Source: Flagellimonas olearia (GTDB lineage Bacteria; Bacteroidota; Bacteroidia; Flavobacteriales; Flavobacteriaceae). Taken from it: a stretch of 64,000 nt of DNA. Positions within the stretch are counted from its first letter, which is position 1. Each line of letters starts with the position of its first letter. The stretch is from the NCBI RefSeq assembly GCF_009184425.1, contig NZ_WELG01000001.1:1053870-1117869 (forward strand). The letters are read 5' to 3'. A model generated the notes under the pieces. The model did no database searches. It was given only the letters and a program-made list of their open reading frames with translations, and was not told where the DNA came from. The translations under genes and the position numbers were made by a program. Shown piece after piece: positions 9,061 through 17,924 of the stretch.

Positions 9061-9165
9061 TTATTTTTTCTTGGTCAGTTTGTAGAGCAAATAACCGATT
9101 CCCACAATAAAGTGCAGCAGGATGATGCCTGCAATTACATAAATCAAGGTGTTGTCCCTGCCCAT
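9061..9165 (-). CDS. Tiny single-pass membrane protein
   Basis: A 34-residue frame: MGRDNTLIYV, then the helix IAGIILLHFIVGIGYLLY, then KLTKKK and TAA. One hydrophobic helix of about 20 residues is flanked by a short polar N-terminus and a basic tail, so the N-terminus should face out. It sits between a good -7 box (9202-9209) and ung, 11 nt before the ung start. Codon use and the clean helix-plus-Lys end support a real gene. Function unknown. Confidence 0.65.
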   Translation of the reverse strand: MGRDNTLIYVIAGIILLHFIVGIGYLLYKLTKKK

Positions 9166-9201
9166 TGGATAAGAATTTGCGCCCAAAAGGCGCTATTTTT
9201 T

Positions 9202-9209
9202 CAAATGTA
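9202..9209 (-). promoter_or_regulatory. -7 box for the small membrane protein/ung operon
   Basis: The minus strand reads TACATTTG, an exact TAnnTTTG match, 36 bases upstream of the ATG at 9165. The leader then contains GCGCC-TTTTG-GGCGC, a short perfect hairpin. Confidence 0.5.
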
Positions 9210-9276
9210 AGCATAGAATGTCTTTAAATGGCCAAGTTGTCGGCAAAAACCCTTTTTCCCTCCCAAGCCAAAATCC

Positions 9277-9284
9277 TATCTTTA
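9277..9284 (+). promoter_or_regulatory. -7 box of mutS2
   Basis: TATCTTTA is one base off TAnnTTTG and lies 18 bases before the ATG at 9303. It supports that ATG over the upstream one at 9228, which would precede the promoter. Confidence 0.4.
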
Positions 9285-9302
9285 CGCCGCCAGTTGAAAA
9301 AA

Positions 9303-11474
9303 ATGCAGAACATTCACCCCAAAACATTACAGGATTTAGAGTTCCCCACTGTATTGCAACAGATTTCCTCGCGTTGCAATACCGAATTGGGAAAGGAATC
9401 CGCTTTGGAAATCGCACCGATTGACGACAAGGAAGCGTTGTTGGAGGTTCTGGGGCAAACCTCGGAGTATTTGGCCTCCTATACCAATGACAACCGGATT
9501 CCAAACCATGGTTTTGACAGCATCAATAGTGAACTGTCCTTATTGAAAATTGAAAACAGCACCCTTGAAATCCCAAGTTTCAGGCGAATTTCAAGTATTT
9601 GCAAGACGGTTGCCACCCATCAAAAGTTCTTCAAGAAATTCAAGGAGTATTACCCTTTACTTTTTAAAAAGTCCGAAGCTTTGGAGCCGAATACCGAGAT
9701 TCCGGCCGCTATAGACGACGTAATCGACAAGTTCGGGGAAATCAAGGATTCCGCTTCCGATGAGTTACGCCACATCCGTTCGCAAATCAATAGCGTGCGT
9801 GGCAAAATCAACCAAAGCTTCTCGGCGGCACTGGTGCGGTATCAATCTTCCGATTTTCTGGACGATATCCGGGAATCGGTTGTGGAAAACCGAAGGGTAT
9901 TGGCGGTAAAGGCCATGCATCGCCGCAAGGTAAAAGGTACTGTGATGGGCAGTTCCAAGACCGGGAGCATTGTCTACATCATCCCGGAGTCCACTGTGGC
10001 CCACACCAGGGAACTCAACAATCTGGAGTTTGAGGAAAAAGAAGAAATTCAACGCATCCTCAACCAGCTCACTAATAGCATTAGGCCTTTTGCCCCCCTC
10101 CTTAAGCTGTACCAAGCTTACCTTACTGATATCGATATTACAGCTGCAAAGGCCAAGTACGCTTCCGAAATGGATGCCCTACTTCCCGAAATCAGCGAGA
10201 AACGGGAACTTTTTCTTAGGGATGCCTATCATCCACTGCTGTACTTGAACAACAAACGGAAGAACGAAAAAACATGGCCGCAGACCATTCAACTGCACAA
10301 AGAGAACCGTATCATTGTGATTTCTGGGCCCAATGCGGGAGGAAAAAGTATTACCCTAAAGACCATTGGACTCCTACAGACCATGCTGCAAAGTGGACTG
10401 TTGATTCCGGTCCATGAGCGCAGCAAAGTATGCCTTTTTGATAAGATTTTAACAGATATTGGAGATAATCAATCCATTGAAAATCATCTAAGTACATACA
10501 GCTATCGACTCAAGAACATGAACCACTTCCTAAAGAAGTGCAACGACCGTACTCTGTTCTTGATCGATGAGTTTGGAACCGGAAGTGATCCCGAATTGGG
10601 AGGCGCATTGGCGGAAGCATTTTTGGAGGTTTTCTATGAACGGGAAGCTTACGGGGTCATTACCACCCACTATGCCAATTTAAAGGCGTTGGCCAATGAA
10701 TTGCCACATGCCACCAATGCCAACATGCGTTTCAACTCCAAAACTTTGGAACCCACCTTTCAATTGGTATTGGGCGAAGCAGGTAGCTCCTTCACCTTTG
10801 AGGTGGCCCAAAAGAATGGCATCCCCTACTCTTTGATCAACAAGGCCAAGAAAAAGATAGAACGCAGCAAGGTCCGTTTTGATGCCACGATCGCCAAACT
10901 TCAGAAAGAGCGCAGCAAAATGGTACAGACCGGCTCCAAACTCAAGGAAGAGGAAAGCAAGGCCCGTGAAGAGGCCAGTCGTTTGGAAGAACTGAATTCC
11001 CGTATCAAATCCAAATTGGAGAACTATCAGGAACTGTACGACCACAACCAGCGGATGATCCAATTGGGCAACAAAATCAACTCGGCGGCCGAGAAATACT
11101 TCCTGGACAATAAAAAACGCCCCTTGATCTCCGAAATGCTCCGCATTGTGGAAACCGAAAACAGCAAGCGCAAGAAAACCACGGCCAAAAAGGCCAAGGA
11201 AAAAAAGCAACAGCAACAACAGGTGGCCCAAGAACTGGAACAAAAGATCAAAAAAGTACGGGTAGAGAAGAAAATCCAAAAGAAAAAGGAGGTCCAAGCC
11301 GAAAAGAACAAACCCAGACCCATTTTTAAGGTGGGCGACCGTGTTCGGATGATGGACGGTAAGGCCGTGGGCAGTATAGACGCTCTGGAAAAGGGCAAGG
11401 CCATTGTAAACTATGGCATGTTCACCACCAACGTGAGTGTAGACCAATTGGACTTGGTGGAAGTCAAGAAATAA
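9303..11474 (+). CDS. mutS2: MutS2-type ATPase without Smr domain
   Basis: 723 residues from MQNIHPKTLQDLEFP; the frame is open to 9228, but the promoter-like box at 9277 and the usual family start favour 9303. The clamp/lever helices lead to the ABC-type ATPase with Walker A GPNAGGKS (about 342-349), signature-region STYSYRLKNM, Walker B TLFLIDEFGTGSDP and the ITTHYANLK switch. A long charged coiled coil and a Q/K-rich linker follow. The C-terminus is a small KOW-like beta domain (FKVGDRVRMMDGKAVGS). The nuclease Smr domain that ends many MutS2 proteins is missing. Roles proposed for the family are anti-recombination and rescue of collided ribosomes. Confidence 0.93.
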   Translation: MQNIHPKTLQDLEFPTVLQQISSRCNTELGKESALEIAPIDDKEALLEVLGQTSEYLASYTNDNRIPNHGFDSINSELSLLKIENSTLEIPSFRRISSICKTVATHQKFFKKFKEYYPLLFKKSEALEPNTEIPAAIDDVIDKFGEIKDSASDELRHIRSQINSVRGKINQSFSAALVRYQSSDFLDDIRESVVENRRVLAVKAMHRRKVKGTVMGSSKTGSIVYIIPESTVAHTRELNNLEFEEKEEIQRILNQLTNSIRPFAPLLKLYQAYLTDIDITAAKAKYASEMDALLPEISEKRELFLRDAYHPLLYLNNKRKNEKTWPQTIQLHKENRIIVISGPNAGGKSITLKTIGLLQTMLQSGLLIPVHERSKVCLFDKILTDIGDNQSIENHLSTYSYRLKNMNHFLKKCNDRTLFLIDEFGTGSDPELGGALAEAFLEVFYEREAYGVITTHYANLKALANELPHATNANMRFNSKTLEPTFQLVLGEAGSSFTFEVAQKNGIPYSLINKAKKKIERSKVRFDATIAKLQKERSKMVQTGSKLKEEESKAREEASRLEELNSRIKSKLENYQELYDHNQRMIQLGNKINSAAEKYFLDNKKRPLISEMLRIVETENSKRKKTTAKKAKEKKQQQQQVAQELEQKIKKVRVEKKIQKKKEVQAEKNKPRPIFKVGDRVRMMDGKAVGSIDALEKGKAIVNYGMFTTNVSVDQLDLVEVKK

Positions 11475-11497
11475 CATTGGTCATGTAGAACCCCTGT

Positions 11498-11590
11498 CTC
11501 GAGATTGGGAGGGAGCTATGCGAGTGTGAGAAATCCAATCTAACTTAAAAGATTTCTCAATCGGCACTAAGTGCCTCATATCGAAATGAC
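11498..11590. repeat. Dispersed palindromic repeat, copy A
   Basis: One degenerate copy of the family GTCATTTCGA...GAGAAATC...GATTTCTC...TCGAAATGAC. Here the inner arms are at 11528-11535 and 11551-11558 and the right outer arm at 11581-11590. The left outer arm is decayed. Confidence 0.75.
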
Positions 11591-11653
11591 CTTTATCATA
11601 ACATTGCTACTGAGCGGCCGGAGAGTCGAAGCACCAGCTACACTAGTTCATTT

Positions 11654-11746
11654 GTCATTTCGAACCGAGCTATTCGAGCGTGAGAAATCCAACGCAATGA
11701 AGATTTCTCCTCGTTCCGGAAGGCTTCGGGACTCACTCGAAATAAC
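11654..11746. repeat. Dispersed palindromic repeat, copy B
   Basis: Starts with GTCATTTCGA at 11654, inner arms GAGAAATC and GATTTCTC, and a right outer arm TCGAAATAAC with one change. With copy A it fills most of the 369-base gap between mutS2 and the polyglutamine gene; no gene is seen there. Confidence 0.8.
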
Positions 11747-11843
11747 AACAGTCAGCACAAACATTCTTGTTTGTTTGAAAATCAATCCTGTATTTAATAT
11801 TTTTAAAATATCTCTATTATTTACTTTAACCACACTTGATTGA

Positions 11844-12662
<819 letters not shown>

Positions 12663-12805
12663 GCCAGTTCAATTTGATTAAGCCATCAACGGAACCCACT
12701 ATTTTCTGTTGGCCCAAAATCAACATCACAAAAAACCAAACCATTCCCAACACTATTTTTTCTATCTTGTTGGGGAAAATTAATCTCAACAAACCTTAAC
12801 AAGCA

Positions 12806-14263
12806 ATGAAAGAAAAACCATCCCCCTCCAGCAGACGGAGTTTTATCAAAAGTACCGCACTGGCTTCCAGTATTTTTATCGTTCCACGCCACGTTCTGGG
12901 CGGCCCCGGCTATTTGGCCCCCAGTGATCGCCTCCATTTGGCGGCCATCGGTTCGGGCGGTAAAGGTGCCAGTGATATCAGCAATGCATCGGTCAATGGC
13001 CGTGAGCGGGTGGTGGCCCTTTGCGATGTGGATTTTTCCGGATCGGCCAAGAACACGGTGAAAAAATTCCCCAAAGCAAAGCTTTTCAATGATTATCGTG
13101 AAATGCTGGACAAGGTAAAGGGCATCGATGCCGTTACCATCAGTACCCCGGACCACGTGCATGGTCCTGCAGCGGCCTATGCCATGGGACTCGGAAAGCA
13201 CGTATACGTACAAAAACCCATGACCCACAATATTCGCGAAGCCCGTATGTTGACGCAAATGGCGCGTGACAAGCAAGTGGTGACCCAGATGGGGAACCAA
13301 GGTGGCTCCAACCCTTTATTGGGCATGGTGCAACAATGGGTGGATTCTGGAAAACTGGGCAAGATCACCAAGGTAGAAATCTGGACCAATAGGCCCGTAT
13401 GGCCACAAGGCTATGCCATGCCCGAGCCGGACCCTTCCAGCAAACCCAGCGATTTGGATTGGAATCTCTGGTTGGGCCCAGCCCCGTTGAAACCCTACAC
13501 TCCAAACCTTCACCCCTTTAACTGGCGTGGATGGTGGGATTACGGAACCGGTGCCTTGGGCGATGTAGGCTGCCACTTGGTGGATATCCCCTACCGAACC
13601 TTGAAACTGGGCTACCCCACTGCCGCCGAATGTAGTGTGGGCACGGTGTTCTCCCAAATGTGGAACCCCGATTACCACCCAGAAGGATGTCCGGCCACCT
13701 CGTTCATTACCTTGAACTACGACGCCACCGAAAAAACAGGGGCACCTTTGGTCATGACGTGGAGCGATGGAGGCATACGTCCCTCCCACCCAGAGATCAT
13801 CCCTGCCGATAGCGATATTGGAGGTCCGGGAAGCCAAAACGGCGTGCTGATTCACGGCGAAAACGGGGTCATTTCCACGAACATCAACGACAGTTCACCA
13901 TTGACACCCAAACTCTACCTGAACGATGGTACCACCGAGTTTGGTCCAGAAGTGGAAGACATGCCGGAACCTGAATACGGCCACCAACGCAAATGGGTGG
14001 ATGCCTGCAAAGCAGGATTCGGAAGTCCAGAGCACATGGGCCTAACCTCTTCCTTTGAGTATGCCGGTCCCATGACCGAGACCGTACTCATGGGCAACCT
14101 GGCCATCCGCAGTTATATGCTGCAACGCCCCAACGGCGATGGCAACATGGAGTTCTACGGTCGTAAAAAACTGCTGTGGGACGGGGACAACATGAAGGTG
14201 ACCAACTTTGAGGATGCCAACCAGTTTGTTACCCGCACCTACCGTGAGGGTTGGGAAATGTAA
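12806..14263 (+). CDS. Tat-exported Gfo/Idh/MocA-family oxidoreductase
   Basis: 485 residues. A twin-arginine signal, SRRSFIKSTALASSIFIVP, occupies residues about 9-30. The Rossmann part follows (LHLAAIGSGGKGASDIS, VVALCDVDFSGSA, DAVTISTPDHVHGPAA) with the family EKP-type motif as VYVQKPMTHNIREA. The C-terminal alpha/beta domain has the WNLWLGPAP and WRGWWDYGTGALGDVGCH patterns seen in secreted Bacteroidota and Planctomycetota members. These periplasmic enzymes are thought to act on sugars or derivatives with a tightly bound NAD(P). The gene is clearly GC-richer than its neighbours. It ends in a long hairpin terminator. Confidence 0.92.
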   Translation: MKEKPSPSSRRSFIKSTALASSIFIVPRHVLGGPGYLAPSDRLHLAAIGSGGKGASDISNASVNGRERVVALCDVDFSGSAKNTVKKFPKAKLFNDYREMLDKVKGIDAVTISTPDHVHGPAAAYAMGLGKHVYVQKPMTHNIREARMLTQMARDKQVVTQMGNQGGSNPLLGMVQQWVDSGKLGKITKVEIWTNRPVWPQGYAMPEPDPSSKPSDLDWNLWLGPAPLKPYTPNLHPFNWRGWWDYGTGALGDVGCHLVDIPYRTLKLGYPTAAECSVGTVFSQMWNPDYHPEGCPATSFITLNYDATEKTGAPLVMTWSDGGIRPSHPEIIPADSDIGGPGSQNGVLIHGENGVISTNINDSSPLTPKLYLNDGTTEFGPEVEDMPEPEYGHQRKWVDACKAGFGSPEHMGLTSSFEYAGPMTETVLMGNLAIRSYMLQRPNGDGNMEFYGRKKLLWDGDNMKVTNFEDANQFVTRTYREGWEM

Positions 14264-14282
14264 CCCGGCAACACACTATACC

Positions 14283-14365
14283 AAAGGGCCGCAAAATAAA
14301 TATCCGATATCTGACGTCTGAGTTCTGATATCAGATTTCAGGGATATTTTGCGGCCCTTTTCTTT
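14283..14365 (+). terminator. Long hairpin terminator after the Gfo/Idh gene
   Basis: A 16-bp perfect stem (AAAGGGCCGCAAAATA with its complement at 14345-14360) encloses a second, TCTGA-rich inverted repeat (GATATC...GATATC), then TCTTTCT. The whole element is about 80 bases, much longer than a usual terminator. Downstream, to about 14425, lies low-complexity DNA built from CCTAACTCC/CCTAATTCC-like units. Confidence 0.8.
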
Positions 14366-14428
14366 CTCCACCCCACCACCTAACTCCTAATTCCCAACCC
14401 CTATTTCCTAACTCCTGCTTCCTAGATC

Positions 14429-14710
14429 TTACTCCTTGATGCGCTCAATACACTCCCAAAGCCCCTTAACGCTGAACAGTGCATCTTTCTCGGCCTCGTC
14501 CAAGAGTTCATGGGAATGGTAGATGGTAACATCGTGCACCAATTTTAGGGCATTGACCAAATCGGGGGCATCCAGATAATGGGTATAGTCCAGCAGTTGT
14601 ACCTGCGCGGGACTGAGCATTTTGGAAATTTTGGGGGTGATTTTCACCTCGTCCCCACTCATGCCGTGATTACAATGGGGGCAGTTGGTTTGATTCTCAT
14701 CGGTTCGCAT
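14429..14710 (-). CDS. Small conserved protein, paralogue 1
   Basis: 93 residues. The N-terminus has CPHCNHG, a half zinc-ribbon-like pair of cysteines. The rest is helical: VKITPKISKMLSPAQVQLLDY, then LDAPDLVNALKLVHDV, then LDEAEKDALFSVKGLWECIER. About 59 of the last 73 residues match the gene at 29943-30224, and the promoter regions match as well. No signal peptide. I do not recognise the family. The acidic, helix-rich make-up and the duplicated promoter suggest a regulatory or stress role, but this is a guess. Confidence 0.8.
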   Translation of the reverse strand: MRTDENQTNCPHCNHGMSGDEVKITPKISKMLSPAQVQLLDYTHYLDAPDLVNALKLVHDVTIYHSHELLDEAEKDALFSVKGLWECIERIKE

Positions 14711-14775
14711 AATAGAAGATTAAGAAATTGAACAAATAACATTTGAACATCGCAAAACTGACAAGTGTAGCTAGG

Positions 14776-14825
14776 CAAATATACACTTTAAATGTAATGC
14801 GGTTGATAACTCTTTGAAATTGTAT
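14776..14825 (-). promoter_or_regulatory. Promoter block shared with paralogue 2
   Basis: On the minus strand the block ends in TATATTTG (14776-14783), an exact -7 box, 66 bases before the ATG. The next 40 or so upstream bases, including GAGTTATCAAC, are nearly identical to 30393-30440 in front of the second copy. Conservation beyond the core promoter points to a shared regulator site. Confidence 0.6.
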
Positions 14826-14886
14826 AGGTTAAAGGGTTGGCAGTAAGCCAAGAATGGGTGAAATTAGATGACTGCACACGTAATTC

Positions 14887-15705
14887 ATGAAAACAAAAAG
14901 ACAAAAAGACAAAGATATATTACCGCAAAGTATAACGACTTTATCAAGGATATTAATTTCTGCCTCTGCAACTGCGATTTCTGGAGATCCTGTTTTAGGT
15001 TCTGGTGCCGCCGCTTTTTTGACCGAGACATTTTTTGGTATTCGAAGTAGATTGAAATTAAATCGTGCTGAAAACTTTATAATTGAGTTTTCAAAATATA
15101 TAAAATCAACAACTCCAGACTTTGATATTGAAGTTGTTGATAGTGAAGATTTTGGCGATTTTTTTGAACAAGTTCTGATAAAAGTCAGTCAAACGCACTC
15201 AGAGATAAAGTTAAATGGATTCAAAAAATTAACAGCAAATCAAATTCTTAATCCAGTTTCATACGATTTGGCCCCTAAATATTTAGAACTCATTTCAAAA
15301 ATTAATGAAAATCATTTAATCCTACTTAGGCATTGGTTTTTTGAAGAACTCAATTACAAATCAATTATTGGGAAAATACATAGTGAAAGAAATCGATTAA
15401 AGCAAGAATATGATCTTGGATTAAACAAAGCCTCAAGCGATGAAACATACTCACAGTACCAAATAAGGTTATTGAATTATGATTTGATTGACAAAGAAAA
15501 TTTTCGCGATAAAATAAAAATCAAACGAAAAAAATTAATAACCATATTTAAAAATGATGAATTTGATTTTTGGGCGCATGACCTGCGAAATCTAGGGGTT
15601 TTTGAGCATGACACTACTTCAAACTCTTACAAAGGAGATCGTTCTTTTCAATATTTATATCTTTCTCCTTTTGGTAAAAAAGCTGTAGAGTTTATTTTTA
15701 ACTAA
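14887..15705 (+). CDS. AT-rich orphan gene, possible membrane-active N-terminus
   Basis: 272 residues, not recognised. The first part is basic (MKTKRQKDKDI) and is followed by a small-residue, weakly hydrophobic stretch at about 22-50 (ISASATAISGDPVLGSGAAAF, then LTETFFG) that could insert in a membrane. The rest is charged and helical, with a C-terminal region (YLYLSPFGKKAVEFI) that ends like a winged-helix or a short domain. The DNA is much richer in A+T than the flanking genes (about 27% G+C in a sampled 60-base stretch), which suggests recent arrival. No partner gene is adjacent. A role in defence or competition is possible but unsupported by any motif. Confidence 0.65.
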   Translation: MKTKRQKDKDILPQSITTLSRILISASATAISGDPVLGSGAAAFLTETFFGIRSRLKLNRAENFIIEFSKYIKSTTPDFDIEVVDSEDFGDFFEQVLIKVSQTHSEIKLNGFKKLTANQILNPVSYDLAPKYLELISKINENHLILLRHWFFEELNYKSIIGKIHSERNRLKQEYDLGLNKASSDETYSQYQIRLLNYDLIDKENFRDKIKIKRKKLITIFKNDEFDFWAHDLRNLGVFEHDTTSNSYKGDRSFQYLYLSPFGKKAVEFIFN

Positions 15706-16007
15706 TTGGCCTCTACGACTCTCGCAAAATTGCATTCTATACCCACTTGCCATTAAGACAGAAATGGGCGGCCTTAGTTGATAAAGCTAAAACCCTATTG
15801 CAACCATGCGCTGCGTATGAACTTCCCCATGTTCTTGCCCCTCTTTATCCCCCAGAAATTGACTATGTAATCCCTCAACATAAAATCACTACCTTAAACA
15901 CCGTAACCAACGGGTTTGCAAATCGTTATGCCATACGCTCAAAACGATACCCCATGGTAACCGGGATAGCCGAAAACCGACCAAAGTAGGCCCAAACCAT
16001 CTGAATT
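15706..16007. other. Gap with a possible gene remnant
   Basis: About 300 bases without a sound gene. One + frame (15714-15989) has no stop and no ATG, only TTG at 15747. It reads KTLLQPCAAYELPHVLAP and PPEIDYVIPQHK, which faintly recalls the YE-x-P region of CutA-type proteins. I treat it as a remnant or chance frame. Confidence 0.25.
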
Positions 16008-16526
16008 ATGAAAAAATCAACCAACCGATCAACCTTGCTCACTACACTTTTAGTTTTGGCCCTTATTTGCCAAAGTTGTGAACAAAAACACCAGGAAGAA
16101 ACCAAAGAAGTTAAAAAGGAAGTTTTGGCTGAACCCGAGAAACCTGAATATTTCCTTTTGCGCCCTGAGGTGGAAAAAGCATACGGATATTCCCACGCCG
16201 TAAAAATTGGAAATGATATTAAAATATCCGGAGCTGTAAGTATGGACGATGAAGGAAATCCAACGGCAATTGGCGATCTGGAACAACAGATGAAAAACTG
16301 TTATGCCGATTTGGACAAAATATTAAAACACTTTGGTTGCACATTTGACGATGTGGTAAAAGAAGATATTTTTACAACTGATATGGCACAAATGCTGGAA
16401 AAATCAGCATATCGGGCTGAAATTTATAAAAACGGATTTCCAACTGGCTCTTGGCTTGAAGTCAAGGGATTGGCATTACCTGAGTTTATGGTGGAAATCG
16501 AACTTGAAGTACATAAACCGGAATAG
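16008..16526 (+). CDS. RidA-family lipoprotein
   Basis: 172 residues. A lipoprotein signal ends at LALICQSC (Cys about residue 24), followed by a charged Glu/Lys linker to about residue 45. Residues about 50-172 form a RidA (YjgF/UK114) domain: YGYSHAVKIGNDIKISGAVSMDDEG, LEQQMKNCYADLDKILKHFG, VVKEDIFTTD and EVKGLALPEFMVEIELE. Canonical RidA is a cytosolic 2-iminobutanoate/enamine deaminase; the catalytic arginine near the C-terminus (usually in a CR motif) is not seen here. Membrane-attached export of this fold is unusual. It stands before a small secreted protein gene on the same strand. Confidence 0.88.
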   Translation: MKKSTNRSTLLTTLLVLALICQSCEQKHQEETKEVKKEVLAEPEKPEYFLLRPEVEKAYGYSHAVKIGNDIKISGAVSMDDEGNPTAIGDLEQQMKNCYADLDKILKHFGCTFDDVVKEDIFTTDMAQMLEKSAYRAEIYKNGFPTGSWLEVKGLALPEFMVEIELEVHKPE

Positions 16527-16564
16527 AAGTACAATTCCATGGCAATGACCAAAGTTGATATTGA

Positions 16565-17227
16565 ATGAACAAAACCTTAAGACTATTACCTTTTTTTCTG
16601 TTGACAATAGCTGCTTGCAAGGCGCAAAACCATGAACCGTCCGATTTTATTCCAAAAGGTTATGCAGTGTTTGAAAACTATTATGGAGACCTAAACAATG
16701 ATGGACAGGAAGATTGTGTTGTGCTGATCAAAAAGACCGATACGGCAAATATCGTCACCAATAGATTTGACCAAAAAGTGGATAGAAATAGGCGTGGAAT
16801 CATTGTGCTGTTCAAAACTGCTGAAGGTTTCCGTGTAGCCGATAAAAATTATGACTGCTTTTCATCCGAAAATGAAGATGGCGGGGTTTACTTTCCACCC
16901 CAATTAAGTGTTGAGATCAATAATGAAAAATTGTACCTGCACTACGGACACGGCCGATATGGATTTTGGAAATACACTTTTAGATTTCAAAATTCAAATT
17001 TTGAATTGATAGGGTTTGATTCAAGCAGCAATTATGGGCCAATCATAAATAAAGAGACCAGCATCAACTTCTTGACAAAAAAGAAACTGATCAAAGAAAA
17101 CACCAATGAAAATGCAGAAGGCGGAGATGAGGTGTTCAATGAAACCTGGGGTGATGTTGAAATAGAACATTTGATAAAACTCTCTGACATAAAAGACTTT
17201 GACGAATTGGAAATGTATGACTATTGA
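16565..17227 (+). CDS. Secreted protein with an EF-hand-like DLNNDGQED motif
   Basis: 220 residues. The signal peptide may be lipoprotein type (LLTIAACKAQ, Cys about residue 19). The mature part has YYGDLNNDGQEDCVVLIKK, the calcium-binding DxNxDG loop seen in FG-GAP/VCBS-like proteins of Bacteroidota, followed by beta-rich sequence (RGIIVLFKTAEGF, KLYLHYGHGRYGFWKYTFRF). Such small proteins are common in the phylum and have no known function. Same strand and close to the RidA lipoprotein and a GNAT gene. Confidence 0.75.
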   Translation: MNKTLRLLPFFLLTIAACKAQNHEPSDFIPKGYAVFENYYGDLNNDGQEDCVVLIKKTDTANIVTNRFDQKVDRNRRGIIVLFKTAEGFRVADKNYDCFSSENEDGGVYFPPQLSVEINNEKLYLHYGHGRYGFWKYTFRFQNSNFELIGFDSSSNYGPIINKETSINFLTKKKLIKENTNENAEGGDEVFNETWGDVEIEHLIKLSDIKDFDELEMYDY

Positions 17228-17272
17228 ACAAAAACTTTCCACAACGAAATTATAAGCAAGACTGTTCAAAAA

Positions 17273-17728
17273 ATGAAATTTAGAAAAGCGACCCAAAACG
17301 ATGTTGCCAAAATCGTGGAAATGATCGCGGATGATGAACTTGGAAAAACAAGGGAAAATTATCAAGTACCCTTGCCCACGGAATATCTTGTCGCATTTGA
17401 AAATATAGATGCCGATCCTAACCAAGAACTGATTGTTGTGGAAAACGAAGAGGCTGAAATCATCGGGACTTTACAGATGTCCTTTATTCAATACCTCACC
17501 TATAAAGGTGGGATCAGGGCGCAAATAGAAGCGGTACGAATTAGAAAAGACAAAAGAGGCCTCGGTATTGGAAAAACCATGTTCGAATGGGCCATACAGA
17601 GGGCCAAGGAAAGAAACGCCCATTTATTGCAACTGACCACGGACAAAAAAAGACCAAACGCGATTCAATTTTACGAAGATCTTGGATTTAGCGCCTCGCA
17701 CGAAGGGATGAAAATACATTTCAACTAG
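17273..17728 (+). CDS. GNAT-family N-acetyltransferase
   Basis: 151 residues. The acetyl-CoA-binding motif is VRIRKDKRGLGIGKTMFEWAI (R/Q-x-x-G-x-G near residues 98-103). The N-terminal KFRKATQNDVAKIVEM and C-terminal NAIQFYEDLGFSASHEGMK complete the fold. The acceptor substrate is unknown. Following 17729-17924 is about 200 bases with no visible gene or motif. Confidence 0.92.
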   Translation: MKFRKATQNDVAKIVEMIADDELGKTRENYQVPLPTEYLVAFENIDADPNQELIVVENEEAEIIGTLQMSFIQYLTYKGGIRAQIEAVRIRKDKRGLGIGKTMFEWAIQRAKERNAHLLQLTTDKKRPNAIQFYEDLGFSASHEGMKIHFN

Positions 17729-17924
17729 AGATGGTCCCGTTCCCTCCTACTTTTCAATGCGCTTGGGAATACTTAAAATCCTCCCCAAATCACCCAAGTG
17801 ACTCCTTAACCAAAAATCACTACCTTAAATTTCTTAACCAATTGACCTTTGAGAGGCAATCACTTAAGACCAATTACCCATAAATCACAATTAGAAAGCT
17901 AAGTTTATCAACAAAATAAGAAGC

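Noticed and set aside
10680-11477. 265-residue minus-strand frame inside mutS2
   Set aside because: It is a mirror of the strongly biased charged coding strand of mutS2 and has no independent start or motif.
11498-11746. CRISPR array from repeated GAGAAATC/GATTTCTC
   Set aside because: Units are palindromic, of uneven spacing, scattered over the window, without unique same-length spacers or cas genes.
15747-15989. + strand frame of 80 residues as a full gene
   Set aside because: Only a TTG start, no promoter, and only a faint CutA-like string. Listed as a possible remnant, not a gene.
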